Source: Xylanivirga thermophila
GTDB lineage: Bacteria; Bacillota; Clostridia; Caldicoprobacterales; Xylanivirgaceae
Direction: 5' to 3'
DNA: 64,000 bases
Assembly (NCBI RefSeq): GCF_004138105.1
Contig: NZ_RXHQ01000005.1
Span: 62,001-126,000, forward strand
A program made the position numbers and the translations under genes. Below the pieces are notes generated by a model. That model saw only the letters and a list, made by a program, of their open reading frames with translations. It did not search any database and was not told the origin of the DNA. Of the stretch, positions 9,000 to 18,437 are shown piece by piece. Numbering within the stretch: position 1 is the stretch's first letter; each line of letters opens with the position of its first letter.

Positions 9000-9711
9000 C
9001 ATTAAAAATAGAAATATATTCATGCTTTTGCCGTGTATAAAAAATTTTATACCATTGACATGAGAATAAATTCAGCTTACAATTAAAGTGTCAAAAGGAG
9101 CTTTCCTATAAACATATTGCTATCTATACCTCGGGAGTTTTACGCAAGCTATTTATTATGCTAAGGTATGAACTTTAAATCCGATGGGGGTTGATTTCTT
9201 TCATACATACCTAACAGGGTTTCAACTTTGAATACGATTAATAACTTTGTTTTAAGATCTTTTCTTGTCAGCACCTTGTCAACACGAAAATTCCTTCTTA
9301 ATATTGAGGGGGGTGATTCCAGATCATTGCGATCCTTTACCAAACCTAACGATTCTAATGTTTTTGCTTAATGGAGCTGATTTACTCCTAATACGCTTTT
9401 AGATGATAATACCTTACAGCAAAGTCCTCTTCTTTTATCATTAGAAAATGCTGTCAACAGGGCTTTTGCCTAGGATTCGTCAAAATTTATTCTCTCTTTC
9501 AGTTAGAGATAAAGTGTTGTCACCAATGATTTCCTAGTACAATTATATTTGGGGAAAGGCACCATAGATTGTTTTGAGATTCTTTTTATGTATGGATATT
9601 GGAAACATGGCGATGTTTAGTGGGTGTGGGCAAGGTTCCAAACAGGGAGTGTAATAAATTCCGTCCAGTGGCAAATACTTTTGCCGCGGGACTTTTTGAG
9701 GAGGTGCTAAT
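9000..9711. other. Gene-poor segment, no supported gene
   Basis: About 700 bases with only short open frames. Minus-strand frames at 9161-9343 and 9543-9755 lack convincing ribosome sites and known motifs. Several short frames in the same direction are broken by stops, which would fit a decayed gene, but I cannot name its ancestor. No repeats or transposase signatures are visible. Confidence 0.4.
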
Positions 9712-9744
9712 ATTAACTTCATATCAAAGAAAAGAAAGTTCTTT

Positions 9745-10203
9745 ATGTTGTCCATAATAGTATTGCTACTGCTTTGTTATATTCTTATATTTTTTTTTAT
9801 GCCCCATATTCAGGCATTCATGTTCAAAAGAAAATATGGTTCGCTAGAGCAATGGCATGGGAATTTGGAAAGAGAAGACTCTCTACCTACAAATAGTCTC
9901 CTACATGCTAACAATGATTTTTGGGGTAATACGTCCGCTACAAACTATAAACATAAGATAGCGACCGATGACATTGTTTTTACATCAAACGATGTAATAA
10001 AAATTGATAATAATTTATACATTATTGGCTGTTATGGTGTTACAGATTGGTGCATGATTTTAGGCTTATACAGCCGAGGTGGACGATTTCAAAAACATAC
10101 GACAATCTTTCAAGATGAAGTTTATAATTGGAATTTTTTTATTCATGCCTTAGATGCAGAGGAAACTGATTACATTTTTTCAAATAGATACCAAGCAAGG
10201 TAG
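9745..10203 (+). CDS. Single-pass membrane protein, unknown function
   Basis: 152 residues from the first ATG. A strongly hydrophobic segment (LSIIVLLLLCYILIFFFM) is followed by a soluble domain of about 120 residues with NDVIKIDNNLYIIGCYG and TDWCMILGLYSRGGRF. I recognise no family. The ATG lacks a good ribosome site. The best one in the area, GAGGAGGT at 9698-9705, sits 6 bases before an in-frame ATT at 9712. Starting there would add the basic stretch NFISKKRKFF before the membrane helix, which is topologically sensible. An ATT start is possible but unproven. The gene stands alone next to a gene-poor stretch. Confidence 0.6.
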   Translation: MLSIIVLLLLCYILIFFFMPHIQAFMFKRKYGSLEQWHGNLEREDSLPTNSLLHANNDFWGNTSATNYKHKIATDDIVFTSNDVIKIDNNLYIIGCYGVTDWCMILGLYSRGGRFQKHTTIFQDEVYNWNFFIHALDAEETDYIFSNRYQAR

Positions 10204-10399
10204 AGCTTACTATATACTAATTTTAGACTTAATGATTTGTACATTCTATAAATATTACTTGCTGGTAAAGGGGAAAAGTTGATTGCAGTAATGATTCTGA
10301 TAGTATGAATATATAAGGGTTTGCTGCCCCCTGATGTTAGAGAAATACCAAAGATCTAATTAATTTTTTCATCGTATGTTACATATAATCCCAAATATT

Positions 10400-10744
10400 T
10401 TATAGAGCTTCTTCATTGACTTCGTCAATTTTTTTAATAGCCTCAATAGCCTTTTCTTTAACCTTTTTATCTGGGTCATTCTTGGCTATATATTTAAGAT
10501 GCTCTTCAGCAATAACTTTTCTAAGTTCGCCTAATGATTCACAGGCGGTTCCCCTGATTTCCGGGTCCTCATCTCTCAATATAAATACCAGGGAGTTGAA
10601 ACTTTTTTCATGATCTACTTTTCCCAACCCCCTTATAGCTGCAAGACGTATGTCTTTATCTGAATCGGATGCGGCCTTTATAAGTCTTTCTACCTTGCCT
10701 TTTTTAGTCCATTTATCAATCTTTTCTACAGAAACTCCAAACAT
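10400..10744 (-). CDS. HEAT-repeat protein
   Basis: About 114 residues forming roughly three HEAT/PBS-lyase-like helical repeats (IRLAAIRGLGKVDHEKS, IRGTACESLGELRKV, VKEKAIEAIKKIDE). Such repeats scaffold protein contacts; no enzyme motif is present. The ATG at 10742-10744 (MFGVSVEKID) is chosen because AGAAAGGGG lies 8 bases upstream. It lies just downstream of the MarR gene on the same strand, with a gap of about 56 bases. Confidence 0.75.
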   Translation of the reverse strand: MFGVSVEKIDKWTKKGKVERLIKAASDSDKDIRLAAIRGLGKVDHEKSFNSLVFILRDEDPEIRGTACESLGELRKVIAEEHLKYIAKNDPDKKVKEKAIEAIKKIDEVNEEAL

Positions 10745-10800
10745 GCTTATAACCCCTTTCTCTCTATTATAAATAGAGGGCAGCAAAAATTTATAAAATA

Positions 10801-11235
10801 TTATCTTTTCTTTAATTCAATTATTAACTTTTCCAGTATATCAGCTAGAGTGTGGATCTCATCTTGCTCAAGGCAGGATAAAATCTCTTTTAATATGTCT
10901 ATACGAACATTTATATTATCATTCATAACGCTAAATCCTGCTTTGGTAAGCCTCAGCATATGTATCCTTCTATCCTTTGCAGAATTTATACGCTCTATAT
11001 ATCCCATTTTTTCTATTTGATCTATGAATTTTGATGAAGCGGCGGGAGATATGGAGAGTCTTGTTGCAATATCACTTGTTGTATTTACCCCGCGGTTTAT
11101 TTCCCTCATGACTAATAATTGAGAAAAAGTTATTCCACCTATCATTTTGTCCGATAATGCAATGGATAATTGTTTATAAAAAAGGGGAAAAAGTTGCTCA
11201 ATCTGTTGCACAAAACAATCAGCAGTCATATCCAT
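10801..11235 (-). CDS. MarR-family transcriptional regulator
   Basis: 144 residues with a winged helix-turn-helix. The recognition region is TTSDIATRLSISPAASSKFIDQIEKMGYIER, shown here as TSDIATRLSISPAASSKF plus the following helix, and the wing is SAKDRRIHMLRLTKAG. Proteins of this family are dimeric repressors or activators that respond to small ligands. Neither target nor ligand is evident; the adjacent HEAT-repeat gene may be co-transcribed. Confidence 0.85.
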   Translation of the reverse strand: MDMTADCFVQQIEQLFPLFYKQLSIALSDKMIGGITFSQLLVMREINRGVNTTSDIATRLSISPAASSKFIDQIEKMGYIERINSAKDRRIHMLRLTKAGFSVMNDNINVRIDILKEILSCLEQDEIHTLADILEKLIIELKKR

Positions 11236-11310
11236 ATTATAAAATCCATCTCCCTTAAAAATATTTAACTAAGTTTAATATAAACCAGGTTAACAATTTT
11301 GTCAATATAT

Positions 11311-11340
11311 AAGAGGGTAGCGATATTCTTCTACCCTCTT
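11311..11340 (-). terminator. Hairpin after the L25/Ctc gene
   Basis: Ten-bp stem AAGAGGGTAG/CTACCCTCTT with a 10-base loop, 15 bases beyond the L25 stop. The downstream T-richness is modest (CTTATATATTG). Confidence 0.6.
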
Positions 11341-11355
11341 ACAATATATTGTAAT

Positions 11356-11955
11356 CTATTCTTCTATTGGTTCTGATTCTACTGATTCTTCATTTGAATC
11401 ATCTGCTTCTTCTTCCATATTGCCATATGTTATGACAGCTATTGGTTCTCCAGTTTCCTTTAGTATTTCAACACCTTCTGGTAGCTTAAGATCACCTATT
11501 GTAATGGTATCTCCCGCCTCTTTGTCAGCAACATCGATTTCTATCTTATCTGGTATTTGTGATGGTGTGCCGGATACTTCTATCTGGTCCATATTGATCT
11601 GCAATATGAGTTTTTTGCTATCAAGATTTTCGGTGTTATTGAAAGCTACAGGAATTTCCCAATTGATTTTTTGATCCGCTTTTACAAGCTGGATATCCAT
11701 GTGGACAATACTCCCTTTCGTGGGATGCCTATCTACTGCTTTTAATACTCCTAAGCTTTCTTCATTGCCCATATGTACTTTTACCTTGGCCCGTTCTCCA
11801 TGCTGATGGATGACCTTTTTAATGGGCCCTTCTTCAAATTTTACAGGCGTAGGTTTTATATCCTTTCCATAAATTATTGCTGGGATAAAACCTTCAGCTC
11901 TTGCCTTCTTAGCTTTTTCATCCCTTGGGAGTGCATTAATTGACGCTATTGCCAT
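11356..11955 (-). CDS. rplY: 50S ribosomal protein L25 / general stress protein Ctc
   Basis: 199 residues, the long two-domain form. The N-terminal 5S-rRNA-binding domain (~1-90) has PAIIYGKDIKPTPVKFE and VDRHPTKGSIVHMDIQLV. A C-terminal TL5/Ctc beta domain follows (PEGVEILKETGEPIAVI), then an acidic tail rich in Glu and Ser. It binds 5S rRNA in the large subunit. AGGAGGG lies before the ATG. Transcribed alone. Confidence 0.92.
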   Translation of the reverse strand: MAIASINALPRDEKAKKARAEGFIPAIIYGKDIKPTPVKFEEGPIKKVIHQHGERAKVKVHMGNEESLGVLKAVDRHPTKGSIVHMDIQLVKADQKINWEIPVAFNNTENLDSKKLILQINMDQIEVSGTPSQIPDKIEIDVADKEAGDTITIGDLKLPEGVEILKETGEPIAVITYGNMEEEADDSNEESVESEPIEE

Positions 11956-12102
11956 ATAAGAAACCCTCCTTAAATTTGGTTTATATATTCCATACGCCTA
12001 CAAGCTAAAAAATATGGTATATATATTTATATATATATATTATACCACATTTTTTATATATTCATAGGGTGATTAAGTAAATTTATCCAGAATGGTAAAA
12101 AA

Positions 12103-12750
12103 TCATCGTAAAATATAAAAGTTGCATATGCTGTTAAGAAAGCACTCATCGCATAGTGGTTTAACCTTGCAGAAATCTTTTGAATGCTTGACTATAAGGG
12201 CATGATATTCATTAAAAACGTAAACATCTTTGTTTATGTTTTTTTGAAATAGGTCCTGTATATGGTCGTATTCTTTCGGCAAGCTTAGCCCCAAGCGGTT
12301 AAACATCCTTCTGGTATATGCATCAATAACAAATATAGGTTTTTCTATAGCATATAGTATTATGGAATCTGCAGTCTCCCTCCCTATACCATTTATTAGT
12401 AGCAGTTCTTGTCTGAGTCTTTGTATATCCATCTTTTTAAGTTCTTCTATGGAAAAGTTTTTATGTTTAAACCATTCTAAAAAGTTTTTTATCCTCTTTG
12501 TTTTTACATTATAGAAACCGCTGGGTTTTATAAGTTCAGCTAACTGTGCATCCTGCATATCATATATCTTTTCAGGTTCGAGGTATAGTCTTAAATTATC
12601 TATCGCCCGTTCTACATTTTGCCAGGATGTGTTTTGCGTAAGAATTGCACCTAGCATTATCTCGAATGGAGTATCACCTGGCCACCAGCTTTGGGGTCCA
12701 TAGTAATTCAACAATTGATGGTATATCTGTTCTATTAAATTGTTGTCCAT
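12103..12750 (-). CDS. Endonuclease III-like HhH-GPD DNA glycosylase
   Basis: About 215 residues. The helix-hairpin-helix is LLLINGIGRETADSIILYA and the catalytic Asp lies in PIFVIDAYTRR. A C-terminal four-Cys iron-sulfur cluster has the pattern C-x6-C-x2-C-x5-C (CKVKPLCDECFLNSIC). It would remove damaged bases. The usual catalytic Lys of EndoIII is not evident: the hairpin reads GIGRET rather than containing GVGRKTA-type Lys. It may therefore be a monofunctional glycosylase of the Mig/MutY-like or 'EndoIII-related' branch. The ATG at 12748-12750 has GGAGG 8 bases upstream. Confidence 0.85.
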   Translation of the reverse strand: MDNNLIEQIYHQLLNYYGPQSWWPGDTPFEIMLGAILTQNTSWQNVERAIDNLRLYLEPEKIYDMQDAQLAELIKPSGFYNVKTKRIKNFLEWFKHKNFSIEELKKMDIQRLRQELLLINGIGRETADSIILYAIEKPIFVIDAYTRRMFNRLGLSLPKEYDHIQDLFQKNINKDVYVFNEYHALIVKHSKDFCKVKPLCDECFLNSICNFYILR

Positions 12751-12827
12751 TATAATATCCTCCAAGCATCAATATATTAAAAACTATATATATTGTATCA
12801 AAAGGGGAAGGGCTTGGCTATTATAGG

Positions 12828-13691
12828 TTAGGCTGTCACCATGGTACCAATGCCCACATCGGTAAATATCTCAAGTAGCAATGGATGGGGTATGGTACCA
12901 TTTAAAATATGGGTTCTGTTTATGCCTTCTTGTATTCCTTTTATACATGCCTCCACCTTTGGAATCATACCATCCTTTATAATACCTTTTTGTATAAGGT
13001 TATGGATCTGTTCTACGGATATGCTAGATATCAAAGAATCTGGCTTATCAGGATATAATCTTATACCGTCTATATCGGTTAAGAAGATAAGCTTTTCAGC
13101 CTTTAATGCAGATGCAATTGCTCCTGCTACTGTATCTGCATTTATATTATAACTTTGACCATCAGGATCAACTCCTATAGGCGCTACTACAGGTATGTAC
13201 TTATCATGTGCTAAAAAATCCAGGATAGCAGTATTTATCTTTGTTATTTCACCTACATATCCTAAATCAACTCCATCTACGGTAGGAAGTTTTTTAGCTT
13301 GTATGAGATTGGCATCCTTACCGCATAGGCCTATAGCCTGGGCACCTAGTGCATTTATTTTAGAGACTATATCCTTGTTTATTTTACCTGCTAATACCAT
13401 TTGTACCACATCCATTGTATCCTTATCGGTTATCCGAAGTCCTTTATAAAAATTTGATTTTATTTTTAGGATATCAAGGGTTCTATTTATTTCAGGTCCT
13501 CCTCCATGGACTATTATGGGGTTTACCCCTACATATTTTAAAAGGATTATATCTTGCATTATGGTATGGGTTATATTATTATTTTCCATGGCATTGCCAC
13601 CATATTTTATAACCATAGTTTTGCCACTAAGTTTTTGTATATAGGGAAGGGCTTCTGTAAGTACATTTGCCCTCTGTATGATATCATTCAT
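12828..13691 (-). CDS. argB: Acetylglutamate kinase
   Basis: About 287 residues. It phosphorylates N-acetylglutamate in arginine synthesis. Amino-acid-kinase signatures are VIKYGGNAM, VIVHGGGPEINR, IGLCGKDANLI, NINADTVAGAIASAL and KLIFLTDIDGI. The ATG at 13689-13691 has GAAAGGAG 6 bases upstream. It follows argC by 14 bases in a two-gene unit; the rest of the arginine pathway is not in the window. Confidence 0.95.
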   Translation of the reverse strand: MNDIIQRANVLTEALPYIQKLSGKTMVIKYGGNAMENNNITHTIMQDIILLKYVGVNPIIVHGGGPEINRTLDILKIKSNFYKGLRITDKDTMDVVQMVLAGKINKDIVSKINALGAQAIGLCGKDANLIQAKKLPTVDGVDLGYVGEITKINTAILDFLAHDKYIPVVAPIGVDPDGQSYNINADTVAGAIASALKAEKLIFLTDIDGIRLYPDKPDSLISSISVEQIHNLIQKGIIKDGMIPKVEACIKGIQEGINRTHILNGTIPHPLLLEIFTDVGIGTMVTA

Positions 13692-13705
13692 AGAATGCTC
13701 CTTTC

Positions 13706-14746
13706 TTATAGATACCATCCTGGGGTTAGGAGACCAGTGGTTTCATCCATGTCAAATATAATGTTCATATTCTGTATGGCTTGCCCCCCGGCACCTTTTA
13801 TAAGGTTGTCAATGGCTGATAATACAACTATTCTACCTAGGCGTTTATCGATTACAAATCCTATATGGCACATGTTAGATCCTGTTACAAACTTTATCTC
13901 TGGGAGGTTTGTGCCTTTATGGATGATTATAAAGGGTTGTTTGTGATAAAAACTATCATATGCACTACTAATTTGTTCAGAGGATATATCCTTTATTAAA
14001 TTGGCATACATTGTACAAAGTATACCGCGCTTTAGGGGTAGAATGTGGGGGGTAAAGGAGAGTTTTATGTCTGTTTTTGCAATTAGAGATAGTTCCATCT
14101 CTATTTCCGATGTATGACGGTGATTTCCTATATTGTATGCCATTATATTTTCATCCATCTCACAGAAGTGCATATGATTAGAAGAACTTCTTCCTGCACC
14201 GCTGGCGCCAGATTTTGCATCTATTATTATCGATGGGGGGTCAATAATATTTTCAAAAAGTAGAGGTGCAAGGCCGAGTATTGAGCAGGTAGTATAGCAC
14301 CCTGGATTCCCTATAATAGGTGCATTTTTTATATCCTTTTTGTGAATTTCAGGGAGACCATAGACCGCCTGCTCTAAAAGTTCAGGGCAGGGGTGTTTTA
14401 TGCCGTACCATTTTTCATAAACTGTTTTGTCCCTGTATCTAAAGTCTCCACTTAGATCTATTATTCTGGTACCGGAAGAGTATATATCTTTTACCACTTT
14501 GCCGGAAATGCCATGGGGGAGGGCTGTAAAAACTATGTCGCTGTCTTTTGCTATCTGATCTATGTCCATATTTTCGAGGATCTGAGTATTTATACCACAA
14601 AAATTTGGGTATATATTATTCAACTGTTTACCCTCGAAATTACTGGAAACCATATGGACTATTTCTACATGTGGATGGTTGCATAAAAGACGAATAAGTT
14701 CTGCCCCTGCATAACCTGTGGCTCCAATAATGCTTGCTTTAATCAT
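13706..14746 (-). CDS. argC: N-acetyl-gamma-glutamyl-phosphate reductase
   Basis: 346 residues. It reduces acetylglutamyl phosphate to the semialdehyde with NADPH. The dinucleotide fold is IIGATGYAGAELIRLL and the active-site Cys lies in GNPGCYTT (near residue 148). AKSGASGAGRS and the His of LSFTPHILPLKRGI are also present. It is the first gene of argC-argB. Confidence 0.95.
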   Translation of the reverse strand: MIKASIIGATGYAGAELIRLLCNHPHVEIVHMVSSNFEGKQLNNIYPNFCGINTQILENMDIDQIAKDSDIVFTALPHGISGKVVKDIYSSGTRIIDLSGDFRYRDKTVYEKWYGIKHPCPELLEQAVYGLPEIHKKDIKNAPIIGNPGCYTTCSILGLAPLLFENIIDPPSIIIDAKSGASGAGRSSSNHMHFCEMDENIMAYNIGNHRHTSEIEMELSLIAKTDIKLSFTPHILPLKRGILCTMYANLIKDISSEQISSAYDSFYHKQPFIIIHKGTNLPEIKFVTGSNMCHIGFVIDKRLGRIVVLSAIDNLIKGAGGQAIQNMNIIFDMDETTGLLTPGWYL

Positions 14747-14928
14747 GGAATATGCCTCCTAATATTATATTGATTTTAATAATTATACATCTACATGAAT
14801 AAAAATACAAGAAGAACTATAAAAGAGTTTGACACAAATGGGAGCATATAGTAATATAAAATGTATACGCTTTATTTAGAAAATTCAGAAAATAATAATT
14901 ACTCAAGAGGATATAAAGGGGGATTAAG

Positions 14929-15630
14929 TTGAAATTTATGGAGGTTTTAAAAGGTGTATGGATGACTGCAAGGGATATATTGCCCATATCCATTTCACTT
15001 TTAATATTTCAGATATTTGTGTTAAAGTCACCTATTGATGATTTAAGAAGTGTTATTTTAGGGATAATGCTCAGTTTTTTTGGATTATATATATTTGTAC
15101 AGGGCTTGAAATTAGGGCTTATACCCCTTGGCAATGCTGTAGGTGCAGGGCTTCCTGCCCTTGATAATGTCTATCTTATAGTAGCATTTAATTTTTTACT
15201 TAGCTATGCTTCTACCATAGCAGAGCCGGCAGTGACCGCACTTGCCATGGAAGTAGAGGAGGTATCGGTAGGTGCCATACCGAACAAGGTGCTTAAGCAT
15301 ACCATTGCCATAGGGGCGGGAGTAGGCATGGGTCTTGGTACTGTAAAGATACTCTTTAGTATTCCCAATTCAAAGGTGATACTCCCTGTAGTAGCTGTTA
15401 TAATGGTTTTAGGATACTTTGCACCAGAGAGCATAACGGGAGTGGCATTTGATGCAGCGGGGGTAACTACAGGTCCTGTAAATGTCCCTCTTAATATGGC
15501 AATAGGGCTTGGCTTATCATCAGCTATAGAAAACAGTGATCCCCTTATCGATGGGTTTGGCATGATTGCTTTGGCCATATTATGTACTATAATAGCAGTG
15601 CTTGTAGTTGGCATAATAGCAGATATATAG
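14929..15630 (+). CDS. DUF1538 integral membrane protein
   Basis: About 233 residues with six or so membrane helices. Conserved-looking loops are GNAVGAGLPALDN, AEPAVTALAMEVEE and GAGVGMGLGTVK. These features match the DUF1538 family, whose function is not established. A TTG start (14929) has AAGGGGG about 6 bases upstream; the ATG at 14938 is an alternative. It lies 15 bases before a PII-like gene. By analogy with AmtB-GlnK this suggests a transport or channel protein gated by a PII-type sensor. Confidence 0.75.
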   Translation: MKFMEVLKGVWMTARDILPISISLLIFQIFVLKSPIDDLRSVILGIMLSFFGLYIFVQGLKLGLIPLGNAVGAGLPALDNVYLIVAFNFLLSYASTIAEPAVTALAMEVEEVSVGAIPNKVLKHTIAIGAGVGMGLGTVKILFSIPNSKVILPVVAVIMVLGYFAPESITGVAFDAAGVTTGPVNVPLNMAIGLGLSSAIENSDPLIDGFGMIALAILCTIIAVLVVGIIADI

Positions 15631-15645
15631 TTAAAGGAGGAAAAT

Positions 15646-15957
15646 ATGCTTGATATAGAAGGCATAGTAGCCATTGTAGAGCGAGGTAAGGCAGATCATA
15701 TAGTAAATTTGGCAAAAAAGGCAGGGGCAAAAGGGGCTACCATAGTTTATGGTAGGGGTACTGGTGAAGCAGAGGCAAAGAAGTTTTTAAATCTCCACAT
15801 AGAGTCCTCAAAAGAGATAATAATAATATTGGTAGAATCAGATAATGTGGATTGTATATTGAATACAGTAGTTGAGGCCGGCAGATTAAATGAGCCAGGG
15901 ACGGGCATAGCCTTTACCTTTCCTGTAGATCGTATAATAGGTTTGCATATTAGATAA
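15646..15957 (+). CDS. PII-like signalling protein paired with DUF1538
   Basis: 103 residues with the ferredoxin-like PII fold. The N-terminus is IVAIVERGKADHIVNLAKKAGAKGATIVYGRGTG, of which the GATIVYGRGTG stretch corresponds to the PII T-loop entry. The C-terminal part is NEPGTGIAFTFPVDRIIGL. The T-loop is short and lacks the uridylylation Tyr of classic GlnB. Such proteins usually bind adenine nucleotides or related ligands and regulate a membrane partner, here probably the gene directly upstream. Confidence 0.8.
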   Translation: MLDIEGIVAIVERGKADHIVNLAKKAGAKGATIVYGRGTGEAEAKKFLNLHIESSKEIIIILVESDNVDCILNTVVEAGRLNEPGTGIAFTFPVDRIIGLHIR

Positions 15958-15990
15958 AAAAGTGTGAAAGATAAATCTTTCACACTTTTT
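15957..15990. terminator. Bidirectional terminator between the PII-like gene and feoB
   Basis: A perfect 15-bp stem AAAAAGTGTGAAAGA/TCTTTCACACTTTTT with a 4-base loop. T-runs follow on both strands, serving two convergent genes. Confidence 0.9.
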
Positions 15991-18146
15991 TAAGCAATTC
16001 CAAGCAGTCTGAAAAGTTGTGCTACGACTATACATATTGCCATGCCTGTAACAGTAGGTACCAGAAATGATACAAAGGTCCATTTACGACTGCCAGTTTC
16101 TTTTTTTATAGTCCAAAGGGTTGTGCCACACGGAAAGTGCATAAGTGAGAAGAGCATTACACATACGGCAGTAAGCCAGGTCCAACCGTTTGCCACTAAC
16201 AAGTTTCTAAGGGCATCCAAAGACTCAAGTTCCATCATATATCCGCTTGACATATAGCTCATTATAATGATGGGTATTACTATTTCATTTGCCGGGAGCC
16301 CAAGTATAAATGCCATAAGTATATAGCCATCCATGCCCATCAAATGGCCGAGTGGATTTAAAAAGTTTGCGCAATGATCTAAAATATTGGCATTTCCTAT
16401 ATTTACATTGGCCATTATCCATATTATAATCCCTGCAGGGGCAGCTACTGCTACTGCACGCCCTAGCACAAAAAGAGTTCTATCCAATATGGAACGCACT
16501 AATATCCTGCCTATTTGAGGTTTACGATATGGCGGGAGTTCCAACGTAAATGAAGAGGGTAATCCCTTCAATATGGTCTTTGATAGTATCTTTGATATCA
16601 AGAGTGTAATGATTACTCCAAGTATTATTATGCACATTATTGTAATGGTTGCGATTAAAGAACTCATTGCCCGTGAAGCTGCCATGCCACCTATAAATAT
16701 GCTGGACATGGCAATCAATATGGGAAATCGGCCATTACATGGTACAAAATTATTGGTTATTGTGGCTATAAGCCGCTCCCTAGGTGAGTCTATAATACGA
16801 CATGCCACTATGCCTGCTGCATTGCATCCAAATCCCATGCACATAGTAAGGGCCTGCTTACCGTGGGCACATGCCTTTTTGAAGAAATTATCTAGGTTAA
16901 ATGCTATTCTAGGAAGGTACCCAAGGTCTTCTAGGAATGTGAACAAAGGAAAGAATATGGCCATGGGCGGGAGCATTACCGATATCACCCATGCCAATGT
17001 ACGATACATTCCAAGTACTATAATATCATGCAGCCATTTGGGGGAGCCTATGTTTATAAAAAAAGTTGACAACTTATCTTCGATGCCGAATAATAGTTTT
17101 GCAAGCATTTCAGAAGGATAATTTGCTCCTTCTATAGTAATCCAAAATATAATTGCCAGCATTCCTATCATTATTGGTATACCAAATTTTTTGGAAGTTA
17201 ATATGTCATCTATCTTTTTATCTATATCCTTGTACCCCTCATCCTTTATACTTACTACTTGATTTGCTGTTTCTTCTGCTACCATGACTATGCTGCCCAC
17301 TATTTCATCCCTTATATTGTTAGGGGTTAGATTAAACTTTGCTAGGTCATCCCATACCATTTCTACCTTTTCTTCTATAATTTTCACTTCGTCTTTAGAT
17401 ATATCCATATACTGCATGAAATGGGGCATGAAATTATGGAAATCCTCTATTAGCCTAAGGGCGAACCATCGTGCATTTATTTTGTCTGTTATGCTAGTTG
17501 ATATTGACGATTCAATCAATGAGATGGCATCTTCTATTTCTTTAGGATAGTCTATTCTATAAGGTCTTGGTCTTATACTGCCATTTGATACCTTTTGAAC
17601 CTTATCCATAAGCTTATCAAGGCCTATGCCATCTCTGGCGCTGGTGCCCACCACAGGTATACCTAGGATATTAGATAACATTTCTATGTCAATGTCTATT
17701 TTCTTACGTCTGGCCTCATCCATTAGGTTTACACATAATATTACGTTATTGGTGATTTCCGTTATTTGGAGTACAAGGTTTAGATTTCGTTCTAAACATG
17801 TGGCATCTGCTACTACTATTGTAGCCTTTGGATTTTCAAAGCATATAAAATCTCTAGCTACTTCTTCCTCCACCGAATTTGCAGATAGGGAATATGTGCC
17901 TGGCAGATCTACCAGTAAAAATTTTTCTCCATTGTATTCATATTCTCCCTTTGCATTGCTTACAGTCTTGCCGGGCCAGTTACCCGTATGTTGTTTGAGA
18001 CCTGTTAGGCTATTAAATACAGTGCTTTTACCCGTATTAGGATTACCGGCTAGAGCTACTATAGTTCCCTCCCATGTAGTAAAATCATTTTTATTGGTCT
18101 CATCTATTAAGAGTCCGATACCGGTAGATTTATTAGTCAATCCCAT
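15990..18146 (-). CDS. feoB: Ferrous iron transport protein B
   Basis: 718 residues. It takes up Fe(II) across the cytoplasmic membrane. The N-terminal G domain has the P-loop GNPNTGKSTVFN (near residue 33), DLPGTYSL and a G4-type CVNLMDEA. A helical GDI-like region follows, then a membrane domain with two Gate motifs, including FTFLEDLGYLPR and CMGFGCNAAGI. AVCVMLFSLMHFPCGTT is near the C-terminus. About 24 extra residues precede the G domain. It lies 12 bases downstream of feoA. Confidence 0.95.
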   Translation of the reverse strand: MGLTNKSTGIGLLIDETNKNDFTTWEGTIVALAGNPNTGKSTVFNSLTGLKQHTGNWPGKTVSNAKGEYEYNGEKFLLVDLPGTYSLSANSVEEEVARDFICFENPKATIVVADATCLERNLNLVLQITEITNNVILCVNLMDEARRKKIDIDIEMLSNILGIPVVGTSARDGIGLDKLMDKVQKVSNGSIRPRPYRIDYPKEIEDAISLIESSISTSITDKINARWFALRLIEDFHNFMPHFMQYMDISKDEVKIIEEKVEMVWDDLAKFNLTPNNIRDEIVGSIVMVAEETANQVVSIKDEGYKDIDKKIDDILTSKKFGIPIMIGMLAIIFWITIEGANYPSEMLAKLLFGIEDKLSTFFINIGSPKWLHDIIVLGMYRTLAWVISVMLPPMAIFFPLFTFLEDLGYLPRIAFNLDNFFKKACAHGKQALTMCMGFGCNAAGIVACRIIDSPRERLIATITNNFVPCNGRFPILIAMSSIFIGGMAASRAMSSLIATITIMCIIILGVIITLLISKILSKTILKGLPSSFTLELPPYRKPQIGRILVRSILDRTLFVLGRAVAVAAPAGIIIWIMANVNIGNANILDHCANFLNPLGHLMGMDGYILMAFILGLPANEIVIPIIIMSYMSSGYMMELESLDALRNLLVANGWTWLTAVCVMLFSLMHFPCGTTLWTIKKETGSRKWTFVSFLVPTVTGMAICIVVAQLFRLLGIA

Positions 18147-18158
18147 GTTGCTTCCTCC

Positions 18159-18404
18159 TTAAATAATTTGCATATTTTCTACAAATATTTTAGAAGCTTC
18201 ATCCGATCTTAAGGCAATTACGGCACCCCTTATATTGTAGGCTGTAGGATCACCTGAGGGACTTTGTCTTAAAGCTTCTACTTTTGTACCTTGTATAAGT
18301 CCTAGATCCAGCATGCGCCGTCTGGTCTTTCCATCTGATAAAAGCATCTTTACCCTTCCTGTAGTGCCAATGGGCAACATATTTAAAGGTATTAAGTTAT
18401 TCAT
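18159..18404 (-). CDS. feoA: Ferrous iron transport protein A
   Basis: 81 residues with an SH3-like fold (LLSDGKTRRRMLDLGLIQGTKV is split here: RRRMLDLGLIQGTKVE, and AYNIRGAVIALRSDEA). It is a small cytoplasmic partner of FeoB. GGAGG lies about 10 bases upstream of the ATG. It is the first gene of feoAB, divergent from a DtxR-family regulator. Confidence 0.92.
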   Translation of the reverse strand: MNNLIPLNMLPIGTTGRVKMLLSDGKTRRRMLDLGLIQGTKVEALRQSPSGDPTAYNIRGAVIALRSDEASKIFVENMQII

Positions 18405-18437
18405 AATCTATTTACCTCCATATTAAAATATTTCGAT

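Noticed and set aside
15204-18162. Long open frames opposite DUF1538 and feoB
   Set aside because: They are antisense shadows of genes with clear family motifs and have no ribosome sites or recognisable domains.
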